Of a stretch of 8,495 bases of DNA, positions 1 through 5,910 are shown piece by piece (the stretch's first letter is position 1; each line of letters begins with the position of its first letter). The DNA comes from Halomonas sp. (GTDB lineage Bacteria; Pseudomonadota; Gammaproteobacteria; Pseudomonadales; Halomonadaceae), in assembly GCA_003560175.1 (NCBI GenBank), contig PWIZ01000417.1:1-8495 (forward strand), read 5' to 3'. The position numbers were made by a program, and so were the translations under genes. The notes beneath the pieces are model-generated. The model was not told the origin of the DNA. It searched no databases and saw nothing but the letters and a program-made list of their open reading frames with translations.

Positions 1-175
1 AGAGGCGGCCGTCCCGGGCCACCACCACGGTGGATTCGCCGCGGGCGGCGGCCTCGCTGCCGATGGCGCGGCCGATCAGCTCGACGCTCGCCTCGGTGAG
101 GGTAGCATCGACGATGCCGCGGATATCGTAGGCGCGAAAGATGGTGGCGGGAGCGGTCTGGGTCTCGGCGGTCAT
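1..175 (-). CDS. algC: Phosphomannomutase/phosphoglucomutase, N-terminal fragment
   Basis: This is the first 58 codons of a hexose-phosphate mutase of the AlgC/PMM-PGM family; the rest lies beyond the left edge. The family interconverts mannose-6-P/mannose-1-P and glucose-6-P/glucose-1-P in the cytoplasm, feeding alginate, LPS and other exopolysaccharide precursors. What is visible is the family's N-terminal signature FRAYDIRGIV at about residues 13-22, followed by a helix and strand ending VVVARDGRL, where the start of domain 1 is expected. The catalytic phosphoserine loop is not yet reached. The ATG at 173-175 is chosen because AAGGA lies a few bases upstream and the signature falls at the usual distance from the N-terminus. 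It follows dut by 37 nt on the same strand, matching the coaBC-dut-algC order known from Pseudomonas and relatives. The family is clear; the symbol rests partly on that gene order. Confidence 0.88.
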   Translation of the reverse strand, partial: MTAETQTAPATIFRAYDIRGIVDATLTEASVELIGRAIGSEAAARGESTVVVARDGRL

Positions 176-212
176 GGGTGTCCTTGTCCTGTGGGTCGCA
201 TCGGGGCGAGTG

Positions 213-695
213 TCAGTGGCGGCCGGAGCTGCCGAAACCGCCGGTGCCGCGCTGGCCGCTGCCGCTGAGGCTATCGGCGAAGTCGTCCACCACCTCGAGC
301 TCGGCCTGCACCACCGGGACCAGCAGGTACTGGGCCAGAAGCTCGAAGGGGGCGAGGGTGAAGTCGTCCTGGCCGCGATTCCATACCGAGATCATCAGTT
401 CGCCCTGGTAGTCTGAGTCGATCAGCCCCACCAGGTTGCCGAGCACGATGCCGTGCTTGTGGCCGAGTCCCGAGCGGGGCAGGATCAGGCCGGCAAGTCC
501 CGGATCGGCGATATGGATGGCCAGGCCCGTGCGCACCAGCTCGCACTGGCCCGGGGCCAGGGTGAGCGGGGCATCGAGCAGGGCGCGCAGGTCCATGCCG
601 GCGGAGCCGTCGGTGGCGTAGCGGGGCATGTAGTCGTGAAGGCGTTCGTCGAGGAGCTTCACTGCCAGGCGGGGCTTGACGTGGGGGTGGGGCAT
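213..695 (-). CDS. dut: Deoxyuridine 5'-triphosphate nucleotidohydrolase (dUTPase)
   Basis: Dut hydrolyses dUTP to dUMP and pyrophosphate, keeping uracil out of DNA and supplying dUMP for thymidylate synthesis; the family is a trimeric cytoplasmic enzyme. The product is 160 aa, close to E. coli Dut (about 151). Motif I SAGMDLRA is at 31-38, motif II PRSGLG at 73-78, motif [12 protein letters not shown] at 90-98 with the catalytic Asp at 93, and the flexible C-terminal motif [11 protein letters not shown] at 150-159. Motif IV is abnormal: the usual G-x-R-(I/L)-A-Q reads FELLAQ at 117-122, so both Gly and Arg are replaced. The ATG at 693-695 is preferred over an in-frame start 147 nt upstream because that extension would run into coaBC and has no dUTPase character; the ribosome site is a modest AGG. 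It lies 41 nt after coaBC and 37 nt before algC, presumably one transcript. Confidence 0.96.
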   Translation of the reverse strand: MPHPHVKPRLAVKLLDERLHDYMPRYATDGSAGMDLRALLDAPLTLAPGQCELVRTGLAIHIADPGLAGLILPRSGLGHKHGIVLGNLVGLIDSDYQGELMISVWNRGQDDFTLAPFELLAQYLLVPVVQAELEVVDDFADSLSGSGQRGTGGFGSSGRH

Positions 696-736
696 CGGCG
701 GTACCTGAAAAGGGTGAAAGATGTTGTGTCGAAGGC

Positions 737-1984
737 TCAGCGGGTGGGGCGAGCGGCCAGCCGGGCCAGGGCGTGGCGCATCACGGCATCGGCCAGTTCG
801 CGCTTGGGCTGGGGGGCCAGGTTCTCCTGGCCGTCGCCCCACAGCACCAGGGCGGCATTGTTGTCGCTGCCGAAGCCGAGGCCCTCGCGAGAGACATCGT
901 TGGCGACGATCATGTCGAGCCCCTTGCGGGCAAGCTTGTCCCGGGCATAGCCCTCCAGGTCGCGGGTCTCGGCGGCGAAACCCACCACCAGGGGGCGGCT
1001 GGCCGTCGGCAGGGCAGCCACGCTGGCGATGATGTCGGGGTTCTGGATCAGGCGCAGCACCAGGCCCGCTTCGCCCTCGGTCTTCTTGAGCTTGTGCTCG
1101 GCGGCGCTTTCGGCTCGGTAGTCGGCCACCGCGGCGCAGCCGATAAAGATATCGCTGGCCGGTGCCAGCCGCGTCGCGACCTCGTGCATCTCCAGCGCCG
1201 TCTCCACCGTGATTCTCTCCACGCCCTCCGGGCAGGCCAGGGCGACCGGGCCGCTGATCAGCTGCACGCGAGCGCCCAGGGCGGCGGCGGCTTCGGCCAG
1301 GGCGTAGCCCATCTTGCCGGAGCTGTGGTTGGAGAGGTAGCGCACCGGGTCCAATGGTTCCCGGGTGGGCCCGGCGGTAATCGTCACGGTCAGGCCGGCC
1401 GCCTCGGAGGCGCCTGGCGCGGGGGTGGGTGCCGTCAGCAGCGCCTTGAGAATCGCTTCGGGCTCCAGCATGCGGCCCGGACCGACATCGCCGCAGGCCT
1501 GGTCGCCGCTGGCGGGTCCCAGCAGGTGCCAGCCGTCATCCATCAGCCGTGCGGCGTTGCGCCGGGTAGCGGGGTGGGCCCACATGGCCTGGTTCATGGC
1601 CGGGGCCATCACCTTCCTGGCCTCGCTGGCCAGGCAGAGAGTGGTCAGCAGGTCGTCGGCCATGCCGGCGGCCAGGCGCGCCATCAGGTCGGCGGTGGCC
1701 GGGGCGATGAGGATGGTGTCGGCCCAGCGGGCCAGCTCGATATGGCCCATGCCGGCCTCGGCTTCCGGGTCGAGCAGTGAGGTGCGCACGGGCTCCCCGG
1801 TCAGCGCCTGCAGCGTCAGGGGGGTAATAAAGGCCTGGGCGCCTTCGGTCATGACGACGCGGACCTCGCAGCCGGCCTGCTTGAGCAGGCGGGCGAGCAT
1901 GGCGCTCTTGTAGGCGGCGATGCCGGCGCTGATGCCGAGCAGCACCTTGGGCCCGAGGCGTGACGGGGCGGGAAGCGATGACAT
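737..1984 (-). CDS. coaBC: Bifunctional phosphopantothenoylcysteine decarboxylase / phosphopantothenate-cysteine ligase
   Basis: This enzyme performs two successive steps of coenzyme A synthesis: CTP-dependent joining of cysteine to 4'-phosphopantothenate (CoaB half) and FMN-dependent decarboxylation to 4'-phosphopantetheine (CoaC half). The product is 415 aa, the usual length. The CoaC half comes first: a flavin-binding [10 protein letters not shown] at 17-26, the catalytic His in [10 protein letters not shown] (His81), PAMN (Asn131 by alignment), and [10 protein letters not shown] at 163-172 with Cys164. A short Pro/Ala linker at about 184-196 leads to Coa[16 protein letters not shown] from 202, SNHSSGKMG at 218-226 with Asn219, [10 protein letters not shown] at 280-289, and the HKLKK lysine cluster at 297-301. 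No catalytic residue appears lost. The ATG at 1982-1984 gives the normal short N-terminus, though the ribosome site before it is poor. It is the first gene of the leftward operon with dut and algC and diverges from radC across 110 nt. Confidence 0.97.
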   Translation of the reverse strand: MSSLPAPSRLGPKVLLGISAGIAAYKSAMLARLLKQAGCEVRVVMTEGAQAFITPLTLQALTGEPVRTSLLDPEAEAGMGHIELARWADTILIAPATADLMARLAAGMADDLLTTLCLASEARKVMAPAMNQAMWAHPATRRNAARLMDDGWHLLGPASGDQACGDVGPGRMLEPEAILKALLTAPTPAPGASEAAGLTVTITAGPTREPLDPVRYLSNHSSGKMGYALAEAAAALGARVQLISGPVALACPEGVERITVETALEMHEVATRLAPASDIFIGCAAVADYRAESAAEHKLKKTEGEAGLVLRLIQNPDIIASVAALPTASRPLVVGFAAETRDLEGYARDKLARKGLDMIVANDVSREGLGFGSDNNAALVLWGDGQENLAPQPKRELADAVMRHALARLAARPTR

Positions 1985-2039
1985 GGGCGTAGTCCGAAGC
2001 GCGATTGTCAGCCGCCTACCTTACCACCCGCGCCGAATC

Positions 2040-2066
2040 TTGCGTAGGCGAGGGAGCGGCTACACT
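2040..2066 (+). promoter_or_regulatory. Possible sigma-70 promoter for radC
   Basis: In the 110-nt divergent gap between coaBC and radC, TACACT at 2061-2066 resembles a -10 box, and TTGCGT at 2040-2045 could be a weak -35 box. The spacer is only 15 nt, shorter than the preferred 16-18. No equally good candidate was found on the minus strand for coaBC. This is a pattern match only. Confidence 0.3.
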
Positions 2067-2094
2067 GGGGAGCAAAGGTGGCAGGGTGGCGGTG

Positions 2095-2769
2095 ATGTCG
2101 ATCAGGGACTGGCCGGAGGGGGAGCGCCCTCGGGAGAAACTGCTGGCGCTGGGGGCGGAGGCGCTGTCGGATGCGGAGCTGCTGGCGATCTTTCTCCGGG
2201 TGGGCGTGCGGGGGCGCTCGGCGGTGGATCTGGCCCGGGACCTGCTGCTGGAGTTTGGCGGCCTGCGTCAGCTGCTGGAGGCCGACCGCGAGCGCTTCTG
2301 CGCCGCTCGCGGCATGGGCAGCGCCAAGTATGTGCAGCTGCAGGCGACGCTGGAGCTGTCGCGACGCCACCTTGCCAGTCAGCTGGCGCGGGGCGAGGCG
2401 CTGACCTCGCCGACCCTGGTGCGCGCCTACCTCTCCAGCCAGCTGCGCCACCTGGGGCACGAGGAGTTCGCGGCGCTCTTCCTCGACAGCCAGCACCGGG
2501 TCATTCGCTACGAGTCGCTGTTTCGCGGCACCCTGGACAGCGCCTCGGTCTACCCCCGGGAGGTGGCCCGGCGCGCCCTGGAACTGGGCGCCGGGGCGAT
2601 CATCTTCGCCCACAATCACCCCTCCGGCATCGCCGAGCCCTCGGATGCCGACCGGCGCATCACCGACCGGCTGCGCGAGGCGCTCGGGCTCTTCGAGATC
2701 CGGGTGCTGGACCACTTCGTGGTGGGCGACGGGGAGGTGGTTTCCTTCGCCGAGCGTGGGTGGTTGTAG
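2095..2769 (+). CDS. radC: RadC family protein with MPN/JAMM domain
   Basis: RadC proteins join an N-terminal helix-hairpin-helix-like DNA-binding region to a C-terminal MPN (JAB/JAMM) fold carrying a zinc-metalloprotease-type motif. The old assignment to DNA repair is disputed and the biochemical activity is not settled. The product is 224 aa against 222 in E. coli. The N-terminus [17 protein letters not shown] is the family's usual start, and [13 protein letters not shown] at 25-37 and [12 protein letters not shown] at 71-82 mark the N-terminal region. The metal motif is intact: HNHPSG at 173-178, then Ser183 and Asp186, with a Glu at 123/124 as the probable catalytic acid; the end [10 protein letters not shown] is typical. 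ATG 2095 is chosen over the open frame extending to 2005 because homologues begin here. It diverges from coaBC as in E. coli. In many gammaproteobacteria rpmB-rpmG follow directly; here a signalling pair follows instead. Confidence 0.95.
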   Translation: MSIRDWPEGERPREKLLALGAEALSDAELLAIFLRVGVRGRSAVDLARDLLLEFGGLRQLLEADRERFCAARGMGSAKYVQLQATLELSRRHLASQLARGEALTSPTLVRAYLSSQLRHLGHEEFAALFLDSQHRVIRYESLFRGTLDSASVYPREVARRALELGAGAIIFAHNHPSGIAEPSDADRRITDRLREALGLFEIRVLDHFVVGDGEVVSFAERGWL

Positions 2770-2839
2770 ATCAGGCCGGCCAAGATTTTCCTGACAGAGC
2801 GCAATGCAAGAGCCCGGTTTGCCAGGGACGAAAGACGCT

Positions 2840-2856
2840 CCCGTGAACAAGACGGG
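2840..2856 (+). repeat. Inverted repeat, and left copy of a direct repeat flanking the signalling pair
   Basis: CCCGT (2840-2844) and ACGGG (2852-2856) form a perfect 5-bp inverted repeat around GAACAAG, 52 nt before the cheBR fusion start. The whole 17-nt element matches 8185-8201 at 14 of 17 positions, in direct orientation, and both copies are followed by TAA (after one extra base here). It could be an operator for the signalling operon or the left edge of an inserted segment. No convincing -10/-35 pair was found between radC and the fusion gene (2770-2907), and no clear terminator for radC. Confidence 0.4.
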
Positions 2857-2907
2857 ATAAACTGTGAGGAGATAAGCGACTGACATCCCTTTATCCGAGA
2901 TTAGCCC

Positions 2908-5900
2908 ATGCCGCCATCGAACACTGTTTCCCCTGCGGACGCCCTACCGGTCGTCGGTATCGGGGGATCGGCCGGATCTCTTCAGCCCCTTAAATCCTTT
3001 CTGGCCAACCTGCCTGCCGATACGGGAGCTGCGTATGTCATCGTCACCCACCATCCCAGTGGCGAGCGCAGTCTTTTGCCTGAAATCCTCGGTCCACAAA
3101 CGGCCATGCCCGTCCAGATGGTCGCGGAGGGGGAAACCCTCTTGCCGAATCGGGTCTATGTAGCGCTGCCGGACGACGGTTGGATCTTTTACCGGGGCCA
3201 ACTGGTTCGGTCTCGGAAGGCCCGAGAACATCCAGCGACCCCCTTGCCGGCGGGAGAGCGGCGGCGGCCCGGCCCACCTCACTCCATCGATGCTTTTTTT
3301 CGCTCCCTGGCGGAGGAGGCGGGGCGCCGGGCCCTCGCGATTGTCCTGTCCGGCACGGGCAGCGATGGCACCTTGGGGATCCAGGTCGTCAAGTCCCTCT
3401 CCGGTATGGTCATGGCTCAGGACCCGGATACCGCCGAGTTCGGGGATATGCCGGCTAATGCGATTGCAACCGGCCAGGTGGACTACGTGCTGCCTCCGGC
3501 AGATATGCCGGCCACCTTGACCGGCTATCTCCGCTCACAAGTCCATCGCCAGACGGCTCTGCCAGGCCATCAGCCGGCGATCCCGCAGGGTCTGATGAGC
3601 CAGATCCTGAGCCGGGTGAAGCATCGTACCGGTCACGATTTCTCGGGTTACAAGGCCAGCACGCTGACTCGGCGCCTGGAGCGGCGCATGGACCTGCGGC
3701 AACTCACCGATCCCCAGGCGTATCTGGACTATCTGCAGTCTCATCCCGAGGAGGTCAATCTCCTGTTCCAGGAGTTCCTTATCAGTGTCACCAACTTCTT
3801 CCGGGACCCTCCGGTCTGGGCCGCGCTAGGCAAGACGCTGCTACCGGCGATGCTGCAACAGGCGGCCCGGACGGGACAGGAGTTCCGAGCCTGGGTAGTG
3901 GGCTGTGCCACCGGCGAGGAGGCCTTCACCCTGGCCATCCTTATCCGGGAATGCCTGATTGACTGGGAGCAGGTTCCGGAGGTCAGAATCTTCGCTACCG
4001 ATGTGGATCAGGCCGCCATCGAAACGGCGCGAAGGGGGCGCTATCCGGCCGGCATCGCTCAGGATCTGTCCGAGTCTCACCTGCGGCGGTATTTTTCCGC
4101 CGAAAACGACACCTACCGGATCAGCCGGGAGGTGCGGGACATGGTGGTGTTCGCCGAGCACAACGCCCTTCAGGACCCGCCATTCACCAGCCTGGACCTC
4201 GTTACCTGTCGCAACCTGCTGATCTATCTGGAACGGGATCGTCAGGAGCGCCTCCTGGCGGTATTCCGCTACGCTCTGCGCAGTCACGGGCTGCTGCTGC
4301 TGGGACCCTCAGAGAGCATGGACCACCAGAGTGAGGCCTTCTCCGTGGTGGATAAGGATGCCCGGATCTACCGGGTGGCCGAAGGCTCCTTGGCCATTCG
4401 TCTGCCCACGATGCCGAACCCCAGCCGTTTGCGCCGACTGCCCTACCAGGCGCCCACCGAGAGCTCGGCAACGGGGTCGGTTGACAGCCTCTCTCACAGC
4501 GTGGAGCGCCTTATCGCGCTGCAGTTTGCTCCGCCGGCGGTAGTCGTCAACGACCGCGGCGAGGTGGTATATGTCCACGGACGAATCGGCAAGTTCCTGG
4601 AGCCTGCCAGCGGTCCTACTCGGAATCGGCTGCTGGAGATGGCGCGGCCGGGGCTGCGATCGCCGCTGAGTCAGGCGCTGCAGCGGGCGTCGGGCGGTGA
4701 TGCCGATCACGTCAGCCGGACGGTTCAGGTACAGACCAATGGTGATACCGAACCGGTTCGCCTGGAGGTCCACCGGATTCGGACGCCCACCGCCCTGGCA
4801 GGCTTCTACCTGGTGGCCTTTCATCCAGTCCCTGCCACACGCCCGGCGAGCGGGTCGGTCGATGCACGCGATCCAGCCTCCCATCGCGAGAGCATGGGCA
4901 GCGGCAACGGCGATACCGAGGCGCGTCTGACGCGTGAGCTGGAGGCGCTGCGTCAAGACAAGCAGGTGGCGGTGGAAGAGATGCATGCTGCCAACGAGGA
5001 GCTTCAGTCGATGAATGAAGAGCTCCAGTCGATGAACGAGGAGCACCAGAGCAGCAACGAGGAGCTGGAAGCCGCGAAGGAGGAAGTCGAATCCCTCAAT
5101 CAGGAGCTGCGCAGCGTCAACGCGGAGCTCCGAAATCGCGTCGATACTCTCACCGAGGTCAATGATGATCTCAAGAACCTTCTGGACAGCACCCACCTCG
5201 CCACCCTCTTTCTCGACGAGGCCCTCAATATCAAGCGGTTCACTCCGGCGATGCAGGATCTGATTGCCGTGCGCCCGACCGACATCGGCCGGCCGCTGAG
5301 TGAGCTGACCACCCGGTTGCGCTACGCTACTCTGCTGGCGGACGCCGAGACGGTGCTGGACACCCTAATCCCCAAAGAGGTAAAAGTGCAGACGCAGAGC
5401 GGCCACTGGTATCTGCTGCGCATCCAGCCCTATCGCAGCACACGCAATGTGATCCGGGGGGTCGTCTGCACCTTCCAGGACATACAGGTCGCCCAGGGCG
5501 TGGCGCACGGTGAGGCGTTTTTCCGGGCGGTCGTGGACACCGTGCGCGAGCCCCTGCTGGTGCTCGATCCTGATCTGCGGGTGGTGTCTGTCAACGATGG
5601 CTTCTATCGCACCTTTCCTCTGCGCCCGGAGGCGGTGGAGGGCAAGCGTCTGTTCGATCTGGCTGATGGGCAGTGGGATAATCCGGAATTGAGGGCCCGC
5701 CTCATGGAGGTCTTGCCGCGTCAGCAGGCTTTCTGCGATTTCGAGCTGAGCGTGGCTGTCGGGGACTCGGTGCCGGCGCACTGGTGGTTGAATGCCCGCC
5801 GCCTAGAATTGGAAGAGGGCACCGCCATGATTCTGCTCGCCATGGATAGGCAAGGGCCGGCATCCGAGCCCGAGGAGCGCGTCGTAAGGAGTGCCGAAAA

Positions 5901-5910
5901 TGGACAGTAA
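2908..5910 (+). CDS. CheB-CheR fusion with three PAS domains and a coiled coil, lacking receiver and kinase
   Basis: This 1000-aa cytoplasmic fusion has no signal peptide or membrane segment. Residues 13-205 are a CheB-type methylesterase with its triad intact: Ser21 in GIGGSAGS, His48 in THHPSGERS, Asp153 in GTGSDGTLG. No receiver domain precedes it, unlike chemotaxis CheB. Residues 225-492 are a CheR-type S-adenosylmethionine methyltransferase: SGYKASTLTRRLERRM at 246-261, TNFFRD with Arg299, GCATGEE at 332-338, ATD with Asp365, TCRNLLIYL at 433-441. A PAS-like domain (530-640) follows, then a charged coiled coil (about 670-760) and two PAS domains (757-860, 867-982). Relatives of this layout often continue into a histidine kinase; here the protein stops about 18 residues after the last PAS. 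The ribosome site before ATG 2908 is weak. Its end overlaps the next gene by 11 nt, implying co-expression. Substrates for methylation are unknown and no chemoreceptor gene is present. Confidence 0.93.
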   Translation: MPPSNTVSPADALPVVGIGGSAGSLQPLKSFLANLPADTGAAYVIVTHHPSGERSLLPEILGPQTAMPVQMVAEGETLLPNRVYVALPDDGWIFYRGQLVRSRKAREHPATPLPAGERRRPGPPHSIDAFFRSLAEEAGRRALAIVLSGTGSDGTLGIQVVKSLSGMVMAQDPDTAEFGDMPANAIATGQVDYVLPPADMPATLTGYLRSQVHRQTALPGHQPAIPQGLMSQILSRVKHRTGHDFSGYKASTLTRRLERRMDLRQLTDPQAYLDYLQSHPEEVNLLFQEFLISVTNFFRDPPVWAALGKTLLPAMLQQAARTGQEFRAWVVGCATGEEAFTLAILIRECLIDWEQVPEVRIFATDVDQAAIETARRGRYPAGIAQDLSESHLRRYFSAENDTYRISREVRDMVVFAEHNALQDPPFTSLDLVTCRNLLIYLERDRQERLLAVFRYALRSHGLLLLGPSESMDHQSEAFSVVDKDARIYRVAEGSLAIRLPTMPNPSRLRRLPYQAPTESSATGSVDSLSHSVERLIALQFAPPAVVVNDRGEVVYVHGRIGKFLEPASGPTRNRLLEMARPGLRSPLSQALQRASGGDADHVSRTVQVQTNGDTEPVRLEVHRIRTPTALAGFYLVAFHPVPATRPASGSVDARDPASHRESMGSGNGDTEARLTRELEALRQDKQVAVEEMHAANEELQSMNEELQSMNEEHQSSNEELEAAKEEVESLNQELRSVNAELRNRVDTLTEVNDDLKNLLDSTHLATLFLDEALNIKRFTPAMQDLIAVRPTDIGRPLSELTTRLRYATLLADAETVLDTLIPKEVKVQTQSGHWYLLRIQPYRSTRNVIRGVVCTFQDIQVAQGVAHGEAFFRAVVDTVREPLLVLDPDLRVVSVNDGFYRTFPLRPEAVEGKRLFDLADGQWDNPELRARLMEVLPRQQAFCDFELSVAVGDSVPAHWWLNARRLELEEGTAMILLAMDRQGPASEPEERVVRSAENGQ
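4993..5139 (+). repeat. Seven 21-nt tandem units encoding a coiled-coil heptad array
   Basis: Seven consecutive 21-nt units inside the CheB-CheR-PAS gene encode residues 696-744 as heptads of the form (N/K)-x-E-(L/V/H)-x-x-x. The first two encode the identical heptad NEELQSM twice and differ at only three bases (C/T, G/A, T/C); later units have diverged (NEEHQSS, NEELEAA, KEEVESL, NQELRSV, NAELRNR). A similar array is familiar in CheB-CheR-PAS proteins, so it is a family feature probably forming a parallel coiled coil between the first and second PAS domains. The third heptad has His713 where Leu is usual. Confidence 0.85.
5885..5891 (+). promoter_or_regulatory. Strong ribosome binding site deciding the GGDEF-EAL start
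   Basis: TAAGGAG at 5885-5891 lies 8 nt before ATG 5900 and inside the last codons of the upstream gene. An in-frame GTG at 5891 would extend the protein by three residues, but its first base is the last base of this site, so ATG 5900 is the better start. The site and the 11-nt overlap point to translational coupling. Confidence 0.85.

Noticed and set aside
696..842. 49-residue N-terminal extension of Dut
   Set aside because: Would overlap the end of coaBC; the Pro/Arg-rich sequence has no dUTPase character and the ATG at 695 matches family length.
773..1780. Long plus-strand open frame (335 aa) opposite coaBC
   Set aside because: Low-complexity Gly/Ala/Gln-rich translation typical of the antisense frame of a GC-rich gene; coaBC on the other strand has all its motifs.
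2005..2094. 30-residue N-terminal extension of RadC
   Set aside because: Homologous RadC proteins begin with the MSIRDWP-type sequence at 2095, and the extension covers the likely promoter region.
2853..2860. Flagellar sigma factor (FliA) -10-like sequence ending GATAA before the CheB-CheR gene
   Set aside because: Only GATAA matches the consensus, and no TAAA-type -35 is found at the required distance.
2008..2886. Minus-strand open frame (292 aa) opposite radC
   Set aside because: Shadow of radC with no recognisable domain; radC is unambiguous.
4309..5196. Minus-strand open frame (295 aa) opposite the CheB-CheR-PAS gene
   Set aside because: Its composition mirrors the sense PAS and coiled-coil sequence; no ribosome site or family feature.
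5891..5899. GTG start for the GGDEF-EAL protein
   Set aside because: The GTG begins at the last base of the TAAGGAG ribosome site; ATG 5900 is correctly spaced from it.
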